A DNA stretch of 64,000 nucleotides from Dyadobacter sp. 50-39 (GTDB lineage Bacteria > Bacteroidota > Bacteroidia > Cytophagales > Spirosomataceae), in the NCBI GenBank assembly GCA_001898145.1, contig MKSR01000047.1:248001-312000 (forward strand), read 5' to 3'. The position numbers and the translations under genes are program-made. Each line of letters starts with the position of its first letter. Position 1 is the first letter of the stretch. This document shows positions 42,169-51,485 of this stretch, piece after piece. Under the pieces are notes generated by a model. That model was not told the DNA's origin. It saw only the letters and a program-made list of their open reading frames with translations, and made no database searches.

Positions 42169-43074
42169 GTGGCAAATTCTGAAAACCAGTTAATAGAAGT
42201 AATTCCGACGCTGTTGGTGGGAGACAATTCTTTCGATGCGGGGAGCATTCCGCTTTGTACGCTTTGTATTGAGCTGGACGAGCGGCGCATCCGGTTTTGT
42301 ATTATCAGGGACGAAAATATGGAATGCATTTGGTTGGAAGACTACTTCTTTGAGAATGCGCTCACACCCACTGAAATATTTGAAAGACTTAAGCGGATTT
42401 TCAGCGGCCATTTGTCCTGGTCAACCAATAACTGGAACCACGTCCGCGTGACAGTGAATTCACACGCCTTTACAATGGTGCCTAATGTGCTTTTCAACGC
42501 GGAATCTGCATATGAATATCTTTGTTTTGCGTTGGGCAATCCGGTTTCAAAGCACGAGAAGGTGCTCTGGCATGATCTGCCCCTGGTGCACGCACAGAAT
42601 GTATTTTGTGTACAGGAGCTTTGGTATGACTGGGTGGTCAACCATTTTAGCTCGTCGACCGTAACGTTCTACCATCTTACCAGCGCTCTGGCGATCGGTT
42701 CGCTGGTCAACCACGTAGAACACCAGGAGATACGCATGATGTCTTTGTATTTTGAGAAAGATCATTTTACCCTCGTAGTTAGCGAGAGCCAGCAGTTGTT
42801 GCTTTGCAATCGCTTCAAATATGCCCAGGTCCAGGAGCTGGCCTATATTATCCTGTTTACTTTGGGCCAGCTGAATATTCTGCCGGAGGAGATTAAAGTG
42901 TTGTGCTACGGTGAGATTACGCCGGCATCAGACGCCTACCGGGAGCTTTCGCGGTTTTTCCCGAACCTGCATATGGGTAGCCGGCCTACTACACTTAAAT
43001 ACAGCCCGCAATGCGCTGAAGTGCCCGGACACCGGTATTTCGGATTGTTCAATACCTATCTCATATCCTCTTAA
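42169..43074 (+). CDS. DUF3822 protein, GTG start
   Basis: The protein has 301 residues from a GTG at 42169. It matches DUF3822, a Bacteroidota family with an actin/ASKHA-like layout of repeated strands (RRIRFCIIRDENMECIWLEDYFF, HVRVTVNSHAFTMVP, MMSLYFEKDHFTLVVSESQQLL). The C-terminal part ends HRYFGLFNTYLISS. The gene precedes coaD with a 12-base gap here, and DUF3822 next to coaD is a recurrent order in the phylum. Function unknown. Confidence 0.85.
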   Translation: MANSENQLIEVIPTLLVGDNSFDAGSIPLCTLCIELDERRIRFCIIRDENMECIWLEDYFFENALTPTEIFERLKRIFSGHLSWSTNNWNHVRVTVNSHAFTMVPNVLFNAESAYEYLCFALGNPVSKHEKVLWHDLPLVHAQNVFCVQELWYDWVVNHFSSSTVTFYHLTSALAIGSLVNHVEHQEIRMMSLYFEKDHFTLVVSESQQLLLCNRFKYAQVQELAYIILFTLGQLNILPEEIKVLCYGEITPASDAYRELSRFFPNLHMGSRPTTLKYSPQCAEVPGHRYFGLFNTYLISS

Positions 43075-43086
43075 ATACGTCCTCCT

Positions 43087-43569
43087 ATGACCAGAATCGC
43101 ATTATTTCCAGGTTCTTTCGATCCATTTACGAAAGGTCATGAAGATATCGTCTTGCGTGGACTCAGGCTATTTGACCAGGTGGTGATCGGGATCGGTAAC
43201 AACGCCACCAAAAAGCGCTATTTTCCCCTGGAAGTGATGCAGGAAATGATTGAGAAGACCTTTTCATCAGAGCAGAATGTGCGGGTGGTCACTTACGACG
43301 ATTTGACAGCCCACACCGCCAGGGAACTGGGCGCCAGGTTTTTGCTGAGAGGCCTTCGCAATACTACCGACTTCGAGTACGAAAACGGCATTTCACAAGT
43401 GAACAGGTATTTATACGAAGAAATAGAAACGGTATTTTTGATCACATCGCCGGCTCTGGCACCGATTAGTTCAAGCATCATCCGCGACCTGCACCGTTAT
43501 GGACAGGCCGTGGACAATTTCCTTCCTTATTCGTTATCCGAATTGAAAAAGGCCGGTCAGAACATTTGA
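43087..43569 (+). CDS. coaD: Phosphopantetheine adenylyltransferase
   Basis: It makes dephospho-CoA, the fourth step of CoA synthesis. The protein has 160 residues, the standard length. The nucleotidyltransferase motif is TKGH at 15-18 (FPGSFDPFTKGHEDI). LLRGLRNTTDFEYE carries the pantetheine-contact Arg and acidic residues, and ISSSIIRD (127-134) corresponds to the ISSTxVR motif, with Ser in place of Thr. It is the last gene of the Nudix-DUF3822-coaD run. Confidence 0.97.
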   Translation: MTRIALFPGSFDPFTKGHEDIVLRGLRLFDQVVIGIGNNATKKRYFPLEVMQEMIEKTFSSEQNVRVVTYDDLTAHTARELGARFLLRGLRNTTDFEYENGISQVNRYLYEEIETVFLITSPALAPISSSIIRDLHRYGQAVDNFLPYSLSELKKAGQNI

Positions 43570-43587
43570 CCAGTTCAGGTCTTCTGC

Positions 43588-44277
43588 TCAGGATTCTTTC
43601 AGATTGTGAATTTTGTTGAGGCTATCGATCACATAGCGGATCGAGCTGTATGACTTGATGAGCAGTGGTTTGACGTCGGCCGGTTCGTACCAATCCAGTT
43701 TTTCGATCTGCTCCTCGGCCTGAGGGCTCATTTTAGTGTCGTCGACACAATCAAAAAGGTACCATTTGGTCCGCTTAAGAATGCGGCTGTTGTTAAGCGT
43801 GTAAGTGTGCCAGGTAGTGCAGATTTTATCCCTGATCAACGCTTTGACGCCCGTTTCTTCTTCAATCTCACGGGTAGCGGCCACTTTTGAATTCTCGCCT
43901 TTGTCAAGCTTGCCCTTTGGCAAATCCCACATTTTGCGCCGGTACATGAACAACCATTTACCATCCTTCACCACCACGCCACCCGCGGCTTTGATGACCT
44001 TGTATTGTCCCTTGATTTTGTCCTCTACCTCCGATTTTTCGCGGGTAGCCATCGTAATAGAAAGCATTTCTTTCGGAAACTCCTTTTCGAGCATCTGGAT
44101 CACCTGAATGGCACTGGTGGTTGTCGAATTCAGGAACAGCACGTGGCCTGTCAGCATGCTTCTCTGCAACTTTTCGAGCCGAAGATCAACAATATGTTCA
44201 AATCGTGAAGTTTCTGCGGCAGACAACTGGTTGGTCCGTACAATTCTGACTGGACGGTCGTCGAAAAAAATGGTCAT
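43588..44277 (-). CDS. Nudix hydrolase with N-terminal extension
   Basis: The protein has 229 residues. The Nudix box GKLDKGENSKVAATREIEEETGV (about 130-152) is complete. The first 90 residues form a separate alpha/beta domain (TIFFDDRPVRIVRTN, GHVLFLNSTTTSAIQVIQML) that is not part of the Nudix fold. WDLPKGKLDKGE and TWHTYTL recall diadenosine-polyphosphate or MutT-like hydrolases of Bacteroidota. A -7 element (TAATTTTG, 44311-44304 on the minus strand) lies 27 bases upstream. The substrate is unknown. Confidence 0.88.
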   Translation of the reverse strand: MTIFFDDRPVRIVRTNQLSAAETSRFEHIVDLRLEKLQRSMLTGHVLFLNSTTTSAIQVIQMLEKEFPKEMLSITMATREKSEVEDKIKGQYKVIKAAGGVVVKDGKWLFMYRRKMWDLPKGKLDKGENSKVAATREIEEETGVKALIRDKICTTWHTYTLNNSRILKRTKWYLFDCVDDTKMSPQAEEQIEKLDWYEPADVKPLLIKSYSSIRYVIDSLNKIHNLKES

Positions 44278-44378
44278 TTTGGAATGGGTACGTGAATGGA
44301 TCGCAAAATTAAGTAAAGAGTTTAGTTTAGGCAGAGATTATTATTGATAAATTTGTATTTGTAACAACTAAACAGTTC

Positions 44379-45683
44379 TTGGAACTCCTCATAATTCTAC
44401 TTCTGGTGCTGCTCAATGGTCTTTTTTCCATGTCTGAGATAGCACTGGTTTCCTCCCGAAAATCGCGTCTGGAAGCCGCAGCCAAGAATGGCGATTCTAG
44501 CGCGAAAGCAGCACTAACCCTCGCGAATTCTCCTACCAAATTCCTTTCCACCGTTCAAATCGGTATTACATTGATCGGTTTGCTGACCGGTATGTACAGC
44601 GGCGACAATATTACGGCCGATTTTGAGAAAATAATTTCCCGTGTTCCCGAGCTGGTACCGTATGCACATTCGCTGGCGGTGGGTACTGTGCTGGTCGTGA
44701 TCACCTATTTGTCGTTGGTGCTCGGAGAGCTGGTGCCTAAGCGCATTGGTATGTCGAATCCGGAAGCCATTTCAAAGGTAATGGCCACACCGATGAACCT
44801 GCTTTCGAAGGTAACAGCGCCTTTTATTGCGCTATTGGGTTTTTCTAGCGATTTAATTATCAAGGTTCTAAATATTAAGCAAAGCGAAAATGCAGTTACC
44901 GAAGAGGAGATCAAAAGCCTGATTCAGGAGGGCACCTCAGGAGGGGTTTTCGAGGAAATAGAGCAGGAGATCGTGCATAACGTGTTTCAACTCGGCGACC
45001 GGAAAGTAACCTCTCTGATGACCAACAGGCAAGAGATTGTTTGGCTCGACCTTGAAGATACCGTAGAGGAAAATAAAGCGAAAATCCTGGATTCGCGGCA
45101 TTCGATCTACCCGGTCTGCCGCGGTAATGTTGACGACGTGGTAGGGTTGGTGTATGTAAAAGACCTGATTGCGACCGATCTGGAAGTGCAGATGACGCAT
45201 CTGCATACAATCATGCGTGACCCTGTCTACCTTCCCGAAAGCAACCGGGCCTATCAGGCGCTTGAAAAATTCAAGGAGCAGCGAGTGTACTATGGCATTA
45301 TTGTCGATGAATACGGGGGGACGCTAGGTGTGGTCACGATGCATGACATCATGGATGCGCTGGTAGGCGATATTTCCGAAGACATTGAAGAGGCATCCGA
45401 AATTGTAAGGCGCGAGGACGGAAGCTACCTGATAGATGCGCAGTTGCCGTTCGACGACTTTGTTCAGTATTTTAATATCAATATCCAGGAAAGCGAGCGT
45501 CGCGAACTGGTAGGCTTTAATACGCTCGGTGGCTTTGTGCTCCACGTGCTTGAAAATATTCCACAAACCGGTGAAAAGTTCACCTGGCGGCAGTTCGACT
45601 TCGAGGTCATTGATATGGACCGCAGCCGAATCGATAAGCTTTTAGTAACCAACCATAACAAACAGCAAGAATCCGAAGATTAA
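44379..45683 (+). CDS. CNNM/CorC-type membrane protein (hemolysin family), TTG start
   Basis: The start is TTG at 44379 (ELLIILLLVLLNGLFSMSEI). The protein has 434 residues. The DUF21/CNNM membrane domain (about 1-190) has the signature NGLFSMSEIALVSSRKSRLE and NSPTKFLSTVQIGITLIGLLTG. Two CBS domains follow (about 205-330) and then a CorC_HlyC domain (SYLIDAQLPFDDFVQYFNI to the end). This group transports or controls Mg2+ and is often called hemolysin for historical reasons. pyrE starts two bases after its stop. A -7 element (TAAATTTG, 44348-44355) lies 23 bases before the start. Confidence 0.93.
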   Translation: MELLIILLLVLLNGLFSMSEIALVSSRKSRLEAAAKNGDSSAKAALTLANSPTKFLSTVQIGITLIGLLTGMYSGDNITADFEKIISRVPELVPYAHSLAVGTVLVVITYLSLVLGELVPKRIGMSNPEAISKVMATPMNLLSKVTAPFIALLGFSSDLIIKVLNIKQSENAVTEEEIKSLIQEGTSGGVFEEIEQEIVHNVFQLGDRKVTSLMTNRQEIVWLDLEDTVEENKAKILDSRHSIYPVCRGNVDDVVGLVYVKDLIATDLEVQMTHLHTIMRDPVYLPESNRAYQALEKFKEQRVYYGIIVDEYGGTLGVVTMHDIMDALVGDISEDIEEASEIVRREDGSYLIDAQLPFDDFVQYFNINIQESERRELVGFNTLGGFVLHVLENIPQTGEKFTWRQFDFEVIDMDRSRIDKLLVTNHNKQQESED

Positions 45684-45685
45684 TA

Positions 45686-46333
45686 ATGTCGAACGACCTG
45701 GATATTACCAAACGAATCGCCGAGCTGCTTCTGGAAGCGCAGGCTATCAAGCTCAGTCCCGAAAAACCCTTCCAATGGAGCTCGGGCTGGTATTCCCCTA
45801 TATATTGTGATAACCGGGTGGCACTGTCTTACCCCGATACCCGGACCTTTATCAAAAAGGCCCTGGCCGAGCTGATTCGTTCAAAGTATCCGAATGCCCA
45901 GGCGGTGGTGGGTGTTGCCACCGGGGGTATCGCGCAGGGGGCATTGGTAGCCGATCTGCTCGAATTGCCATTTGCCTACGTTCGCCCCGAACCTAAAAAG
46001 CATGGAATGGGCAATCAGATCGAGGGCAGGCTTGAAAAGGGCCAGTCGGTTGTGATCGTAGAAGACCTGATCTCGACCGGAGGAAGCTCCCTGAAAACAG
46101 TTGACGCCCTCCGCGAAGCTGGCATAGAAGTAGTCGGGATGGTAGCGATCTTCACCTACGGCTTTCAGGTTGCCGCCGATAATTTCACAGAAAAGCAAGT
46201 AGAGCTTCATACGATCAGCAACTATAATGCTTTGATAGAGGTAGCGTTGGAGCATAACTACATCGACGCTTCGCAGCAGGAAAGCCTCGCTCAATGGCGA
46301 GAAGCACCAGAGCGGTGGGGGAAAAAGCTGTAA
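45686..46333 (+). CDS. pyrE: Orotate phosphoribosyltransferase
   Basis: It converts orotate and PRPP to OMP in pyrimidine synthesis. The protein has 215 residues. The PRPP loop VVIVEDLISTGGSSLKT is complete, with GVATGGIAQGALVADLL and the flexible catalytic loop AYVRPEPKKHGMGNQIEG. The gene starts two bases after the CNNM/CorC gene, so the two are translationally close or coupled, an unusual partner pair. An imperfect palindromic repeat follows. Confidence 0.96.
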   Translation: MSNDLDITKRIAELLLEAQAIKLSPEKPFQWSSGWYSPIYCDNRVALSYPDTRTFIKKALAELIRSKYPNAQAVVGVATGGIAQGALVADLLELPFAYVRPEPKKHGMGNQIEGRLEKGQSVVIVEDLISTGGSSLKTVDALREAGIEVVGMVAIFTYGFQVAADNFTEKQVELHTISNYNALIEVALEHNYIDASQQESLAQWREAPERWGKKL

Positions 46334-46350
46334 GCAGTAGGCTTTAAGCT

Positions 46351-46422
46351 ATAAGCAGTAAGCCGTGGGCTGTGAGCCGTGCATTCTTTGCTATAGCTTA
46401 CAGCCTACGGCTTATTGCTTAT
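46351..46422. repeat. Imperfect 26-bp inverted repeat after pyrE
   Basis: Left arm 46351-46376 (starts ATAAGCAGTAAGCC) and right arm 46397-46422 (ends CTTATTGCTTAT) pair over 26 positions with three G-T pairs and no other mismatch. The region also repeats the unit TAAGCAGTA twice. It lies between the convergent genes pyrE and the aldo/keto reductase. The low-complexity AAGC/GCTT wording resembles dispersed intergenic palindromes and does not look like an ordinary terminator, as it has no T tract. Confidence 0.6.
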
Positions 46423-46428
46423 GGCATT

Positions 46429-47451
46429 TTACCCCCGATGATTATCCAGACTCTCAAATAGCCCTCCAAAGGCCTCTTCCTTCACACCATCGGATTTCAG
46501 GAATTCGTGCGGGAATCCAAGCTCGATCTTACTTACCTCATCCAGTTTTCGCAGCGCGTCTTCCGGCAGGCGGAAGTCAAGGCAGCCCAGCGAGTCCAGT
46601 AGCTGGCTCTCTTTCGATGCCCCAACAATCGGGATCATCACCTGATCGCGGTGACGGGTCCAGTTAATGGCAACCTGGGCCGGAGTCACGCCCAGCTCTG
46701 TGGCCACATCCACCACGGTTTGGGCAATGAGGCTGCTGTGATCGCTTCTGCGGGTGCTGTGGTCAGGTACGCGCCCGGTCTCACCGCGGAGGTATTTGCC
46801 CGTCAGTGCACCACCTCCAATAGCACCCCAGGGTGTAACTGCCAGGTCAAGCGCCTTAGCCATTGGTAGTAAGTCGCGCTCAGGCGTACGTTGCAGGAGC
46901 GAATACTCAAACTGAATGGCAGCAAATGCGTTCCAGCCTCGGAAGTCAGCGATAGTATTAGCTTGTGAAACTATCCACGCCGGTGTATCGGAAATGCCGA
47001 TGTAATGCACCAGGCCACGGGAAACCAGGTCGTCCAGACCACGCATTACCTCCTCGGCGGGCGTGGTGTTATCCCACATGTGTACCCAAAGCAGGTCAAT
47101 GTATTCGGTATTGAGGCGTTTGAGGCTCGATGTTACTGAACGCATCATGTTTTTGCGATGGTTGCCTGCAAAGTTCAGGTCGTCATTACGGTCTTTGAGT
47201 GTAAATTTTGTGGCAAGTACCCAGTGGTCTCGGTCGGTTTCGATAAACTCGCCCACGTACTTTTCCGAGGTGCCTTCCGTGTACCGGTTGGCCGTGTCGA
47301 TAAAGTTGCCGCCTGCCTGGGCGAAGGCCTCGAAAATCTTAAAGCTCTCATGCTTATCCGCTCCCCAACCCCATTCTTTTCCGAATGTCATCGCCCCAAG
47401 GCAAACTTCGGAGACCCGCAAACCTGAGCGGCCCAATAATTGACAACGCAT
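46429..47451 (-). CDS. Aldo/keto reductase
   Basis: The protein has 340 residues. The barrel's catalytic tetrad is visible: Asp and Tyr in FIDTANRYTEG, Lys in VLATKFTL and His in LLWVHMWD. NADPH is bound in the C-terminal GVTPAQVAINWTRHRDQVMIPIVGASKESQL. It belongs to the YajO/YghZ-like group. The physiological substrate is unknown. A -7 element (TAACTTTG, 47530-47523 on the minus strand) lies 72 bases upstream. Confidence 0.92.
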   Translation of the reverse strand: MRCQLLGRSGLRVSEVCLGAMTFGKEWGWGADKHESFKIFEAFAQAGGNFIDTANRYTEGTSEKYVGEFIETDRDHWVLATKFTLKDRNDDLNFAGNHRKNMMRSVTSSLKRLNTEYIDLLWVHMWDNTTPAEEVMRGLDDLVSRGLVHYIGISDTPAWIVSQANTIADFRGWNAFAAIQFEYSLLQRTPERDLLPMAKALDLAVTPWGAIGGGALTGKYLRGETGRVPDHSTRRSDHSSLIAQTVVDVATELGVTPAQVAINWTRHRDQVMIPIVGASKESQLLDSLGCLDFRLPEDALRKLDEVSKIELGFPHEFLKSDGVKEEAFGGLFESLDNHRG

Positions 47452-47592
47452 AGTGATATAATGATAATTTAAAAGAAGATATAGCTCCGGAAACTTACCT
47501 GACAGCGTTGCTTTTTGTACCGCAAAGTTATATTCTTACCGGCCAAATGTATTTATATTGTACCAAAATTTGAATCTTTTACAACACACTCA

Positions 47593-49695
47593 ATGATCGA
47601 CGTTGCCTACCCTTACTTTGATACCAATCTTAGCTGGCTTTCGAATAATTACAGGTTGCTGCTGGAAGCAAACGACGAAACGGTACCGGTAAGGGAGCGT
47701 TTGAGGTTTTTGGGTATCTACGCCTATCAGACCAAGGAGTTCTATCGGGTAAGGATCCCGAACTTGCTCGCGATGGGGGAGGTGAGCAATGACATTCGTT
47801 CCAAGCTGAATATTTTCCCGGAGTCATTGCTGGAACATGTTTATGAAACGGTGGAGAATCAGCTCCGCGAATTCAATGACATCCTGTTATCCCGTATACT
47901 GCCTGCATTGCTGGATCAGGGGCTGCATTTGTACTATCGGGAGTCGTTCGTAGCCGAACATGCTGCTTTTGCCCGCCGTTTTTTTCTGGACAAATTGTTC
48001 CGGTATCTGCAGCCGGTATTCCTGGATAGTCGCCGCATGCTGAAAACACCGGCATTCGAGTCCAAGCAACTTTACCTTATTGTGCGTATGCAGCATAAGG
48101 AGGATGCGCAGGAAGAGGATTGGTATGCGACGGTAAACGTGCCTTCTGAGCCTTACGGCCGTTTTCTGGAATTGCCTGAATGGGAGGGAAAGCGCCATGT
48201 TGCGTTCCTGGAAGATGTGATTCGCGAAAACCTGCCTGTCCTGTTTCCAGGCTATAATATTTTGGAAAGTTATGCCTTACGCGTTGAACGTGAAACCGAA
48301 TTGTCTATCGAGGATGAATATCCGATGCAGGTAGCGCAACGCATTTTGAAGCAGCTTGAAAAGAGGAATTTCGTGCAGCCAGCGCAGTATTTCTATGAAT
48401 CGGCGATGCCGCTGTACGTTCGCGAATACCTGGTAGGGAAGGTATCGGTCCCGATGAACGATTTTCACGAACGCGGCGATTATCTGTACATGCAGGACCT
48501 GGCCAGGTTTCCTATCGTGTCCCGCCGCCTCGATTATCCGTTCCAGCGGCCGGTCCAGAATCCCGAATTTGATCAAACCAAATCGGTTTTTGAAGTTATT
48601 CAGCAGGGCGATCAGATGCTGCATTTGCCTTACCAATCCTACGAGCCGATCGTCAGGTTCTTCAACGAGGCTGCGGTGGACCCGCACGTTCGCGAAATCC
48701 ACGTTTCTTTGTATAAGATCAGTCCTAACTCATTTATTTTAAACTCGTTAATCAGTGCTTCCAGGAACGGAAAGCGGGTAACGACTTACGTAGAGCTGAA
48801 TACCAAACTCGATATCCAGGAAAACCTGCAATGGTCGAAGAAGATGCGCGACGCGGGGGTGAAAATCCTGCTAAGTGTGCCTGGCCTGAAAGTGCACGCG
48901 AAGATGGCGTTGGTTAAGCGCAAAGTGCAAAAGGGTTGGGAACGCTATGCATTCCTGGGCACGGGCGGCTTTTACAGGCTGACCAGCCGCGAGATTGTCG
49001 ACCACGCATTGCTTACCTCGCACAGGGAGCTGACCAACGAGCTGGAATTGCTCTTCGGCTACCTGTCCACACAAGATGAGCCCAAGAAGTATAAATATCT
49101 TCCTTTCAATACATTACAGGTAACACAGTTCAACCTTCAAAAGCGATTGCTGGATTTGATGGACCGCGAAATTGCCAACTGCAATGCGGGCCTTAAATCG
49201 TTCATTACAATCAAGATCAACCAGTTGCAGGACCATATTCTGATCGACAAGCTTTATCAGGCCGGTCAGGCAGGTGTGCCGGTTCATGTGATCGTGAGCG
49301 AGAGTTGCGGTTTAATCTCGGGGCTGCCATCGATCAGTGATAACATTATCGTCAGCCGCCACGTGGACCGGTACATAGAGAACACACGGATATTTCATTT
49401 TGGCAACCGGGGCAATGATGAGCTTTATCTTACCTCATGCGACTGGACGCACCGCAACCTGCACCGACGGATTGATATTTGCTTTCCGGTGTTGGATGAG
49501 ACCTTGAAAAGCCAGATGCGTACCGTGCTACGTAACTACCTGAATGACAACCAGAAATCGGTTAGGCTGGACCTTTATCAAAATAATTTGCGCATTACCG
49601 ATGAGTCGCGTGGAAAGGTGCGCGCACAGGAAGCGAACTACCGGTTAGTGGAGAAAATTGAGCGAAATGGGCTTTCACGGCGTTCAGAAATATAA
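47593..49695 (+). CDS. Divergent PPK1-family protein (polyphosphate kinase 1-like) with altered ATP site
   Basis: The protein has 700 residues from the ATG at 47593 (MIDVAYPYFDTNLSWL). It spans all PPK1 domains: the N domain (TNLSWLSNNYRLLLEA), H domain, C1 and C2. Numbering nearly equals E. coli PPK1. The phospho-histidine is kept (H435 in GLKVHAKM). The Mg2+-contact Arg375 and Arg405 are Lys (LYKIS, ELNTKLD). The ATP contacts Asn45, Tyr468, Arg564 and His592 are Gln46, Ile468, Ser569 and Asn597. GTGNxN is GTGGFY. The canonical PPK1 reaction, ATP to polyphosphate, is therefore doubtful. The residue list for E. coli is from memory of the known structure. An alternative upstream ATG at 47515 adds an unlikely leader. 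Confidence 0.85.
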   Translation: MIDVAYPYFDTNLSWLSNNYRLLLEANDETVPVRERLRFLGIYAYQTKEFYRVRIPNLLAMGEVSNDIRSKLNIFPESLLEHVYETVENQLREFNDILLSRILPALLDQGLHLYYRESFVAEHAAFARRFFLDKLFRYLQPVFLDSRRMLKTPAFESKQLYLIVRMQHKEDAQEEDWYATVNVPSEPYGRFLELPEWEGKRHVAFLEDVIRENLPVLFPGYNILESYALRVERETELSIEDEYPMQVAQRILKQLEKRNFVQPAQYFYESAMPLYVREYLVGKVSVPMNDFHERGDYLYMQDLARFPIVSRRLDYPFQRPVQNPEFDQTKSVFEVIQQGDQMLHLPYQSYEPIVRFFNEAAVDPHVREIHVSLYKISPNSFILNSLISASRNGKRVTTYVELNTKLDIQENLQWSKKMRDAGVKILLSVPGLKVHAKMALVKRKVQKGWERYAFLGTGGFYRLTSREIVDHALLTSHRELTNELELLFGYLSTQDEPKKYKYLPFNTLQVTQFNLQKRLLDLMDREIANCNAGLKSFITIKINQLQDHILIDKLYQAGQAGVPVHVIVSESCGLISGLPSISDNIIVSRHVDRYIENTRIFHFGNRGNDELYLTSCDWTHRNLHRRIDICFPVLDETLKSQMRTVLRNYLNDNQKSVRLDLYQNNLRITDESRGKVRAQEANYRLVEKIERNGLSRRSEI

Positions 49696-49795
49696 GCTTT
49701 CCGACGGCTTAAAAAAATTTTACCAGTATTAAATTTACGAATCGCCTGTCAGATTTAATGGACGGCATTTGTAGAAAATATAAAGAAATTAGGCC

Positions 49796-49826
49796 TTGAA
49801 GTGTAAGAGGTAAAAGGTTATATTTG
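49796..49826 (+). promoter_or_regulatory. Bacteroidota-type promoter for the TetR gene
   Basis: TTG (49796-49798), 20 bases, then TATATTTG (49819-49826). The predicted start is near 49833, about 37 bases before the TetR ATG. Confidence 0.72.
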
Positions 49827-49869
49827 AATCACATCATTTCTGAATCAATCCTAAAATATATTTTTAAGC

Positions 49870-50463
49870 ATGGGAATAGTAGAGCGAAGAGAGCGGCTTA
49901 GAATACAGGTACGCTCAGACATCGTTAAGACAGCCAAGGACATAGCCCGCGAGGATGGCTGGACGGCTGTCTCGATTCGCAAAATCGCTGATGTAATTGA
50001 ATACAGCCCGCCTATTCTCTACGAATATTTTGAAAGCAAGGACAAGCTCCTTGAAGCCATTCGTCTGGAAGGCTTCGATTATCTGCAAGGAGAGTTTGTA
50101 AAGATAAAAGGGCATTTCAGTAACCCGCAGAAACAACTTGTGGAGGTTGCGCAGACCATTTGGCATTTCGCTGTCGAAAATCCAGAGGTTTTTCAGGTCA
50201 TGTTCAATCTGGAAGGTGCTTATTGTGATTCGAAAAAGGCATATTCACAAGCAATGAGCATCAAAGACAACCCTGTATGGGAAATGATCGCAGGTCTGCG
50301 TCCCAAGTCGGGTGAAATGGTTACCAAAACTTATTATGAATGGTGGTGCCTGACCTTCGGGTTTATCAGCATTACCATGACTACCCAACCACGTTATGCC
50401 TTCCCTCAGGCTGAGCCTGTCTACATGGAAGGTATCCGGCGATTCATCCGGAGCATTATGTAA
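49870..50463 (+). CDS. TetR family transcriptional regulator
   Basis: The protein has 197 residues. The helix-turn-helix covers [49 protein letters not shown]; the ligand domain follows and has the WHG-type core ([31 protein letters not shown]). The ligand and target genes are unknown: no transporter or enzyme gene lies beside it. Its last eight bases overlap the end of the convergent cysE gene. A consensus promoter is at 49796-49826. Confidence 0.9.
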   Translation: MGIVERRERLRIQVRSDIVKTAKDIAREDGWTAVSIRKIADVIEYSPPILYEYFESKDKLLEAIRLEGFDYLQGEFVKIKGHFSNPQKQLVEVAQTIWHFAVENPEVFQVMFNLEGAYCDSKKAYSQAMSIKDNPVWEMIAGLRPKSGEMVTKTYYEWWCLTFGFISITMTTQPRYAFPQAEPVYMEGIRRFIRSIM

Positions 50464-51289
50464 TGGAAGGGGAAGAATGCTGGCGTATCTCTATTTTGCT
50501 TTGGTGATAAACCAGCGAATATGGAGGTACGCTTTTCGTTAACCAGGCATTCCCTCCGATGATTGAGTCATGGCCTATTACGGTCTCACCTCCCAGGATT
50601 GTCGCATTGGCATACACTACTACATTGTCCTCAATGGTTGGATGCCGCTTGTGAGATGCAAGCGACTTGGAAACGTGCGTTGCACCCAGCGTTACACCCT
50701 GGTAGAGCTTTACATTATTACCTATATGGGTTGTCTCACCGATTACCACACCGGTGCCGTGATCGATGAAAAACGAATGGCCGATGGTAGCGTTAGGGTG
50801 AATGTCGATGCCGGTCTGGCTATGTGCAAATTCTGTCAGCATGCGTGGGAGCAGCGGTATGCCGCTCTTGGCAAAGGAATGAGCAAAACGGTAGGTCGCA
50901 ATGGCCATAAAGCCCGGATATACGGAAATCACTTCTTCAATGCTCACCGAAGCGGGGTCGTTGTCGGTAATCGACTTGGCATCAGTCAGAAGCGCTTCAT
51001 AAATACCGGGGATTTGTGCAAACACTTCGTCCAGTATTTCCTCGGGCGTACGTTCAAGCTGAGGCAGCATCGGCTGCAACATACACCGAAGGTCGTTGCG
51101 TAAATCAGCATATTTCATAGACAGGTCCTTGGCAGGGCAGCTGGGGCAATCCTTGCTGATCGGGAACAGAAAGTTGATCAGATTCTGGATGAATTTCCCC
51201 GCATCTTGCCGTGAAGGCAGCTTGTAGGTGTATTTCTCATTCTGAGCCGTAAGTCGCTCAAAGAAAAGTGCTTGCTGGTTGGCTGTCAT
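50456..51289 (-). CDS. cysE: Serine O-acetyltransferase
   Basis: It acetylates serine in cysteine synthesis. The protein has 277 residues. The N-terminal helical domain ([15 protein letters not shown]) is followed by the left-handed beta helix: [50 protein letters not shown]. The His and Asp in FFIDHGTG and the H in [10 protein letters not shown] form the active site. The last turn ([18 protein letters not shown]) is conserved. No cysK or cysM gene lies beside it. The 3' ends of cysE and the TetR gene overlap by 8 bases. Confidence 0.94.
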   Translation of the reverse strand: MTANQQALFFERLTAQNEKYTYKLPSRQDAGKFIQNLINFLFPISKDCPSCPAKDLSMKYADLRNDLRCMLQPMLPQLERTPEEILDEVFAQIPGIYEALLTDAKSITDNDPASVSIEEVISVYPGFMAIATYRFAHSFAKSGIPLLPRMLTEFAHSQTGIDIHPNATIGHSFFIDHGTGVVIGETTHIGNNVKLYQGVTLGATHVSKSLASHKRHPTIEDNVVVYANATILGGETVIGHDSIIGGNAWLTKSVPPYSLVYHQSKIEIRQHSSPSIT

Positions 51290-51485
51290 TAAAATAGAGG
51301 TTAACCTATACCGTTAAACCATTATTGGCATTGCTTTTGAGTGTTCAACAACGAAATGCACTGAAAAATTTTAACCGCATCGTTTTCTTTTTAAAAAAGG
51401 CCGATTGTCAGTTTTTTCTCCTGATGAAATCGTATATTGAAATTATCTGTGAATTTAGGAAATAAGGCAAGATTCATTAAGGCGT

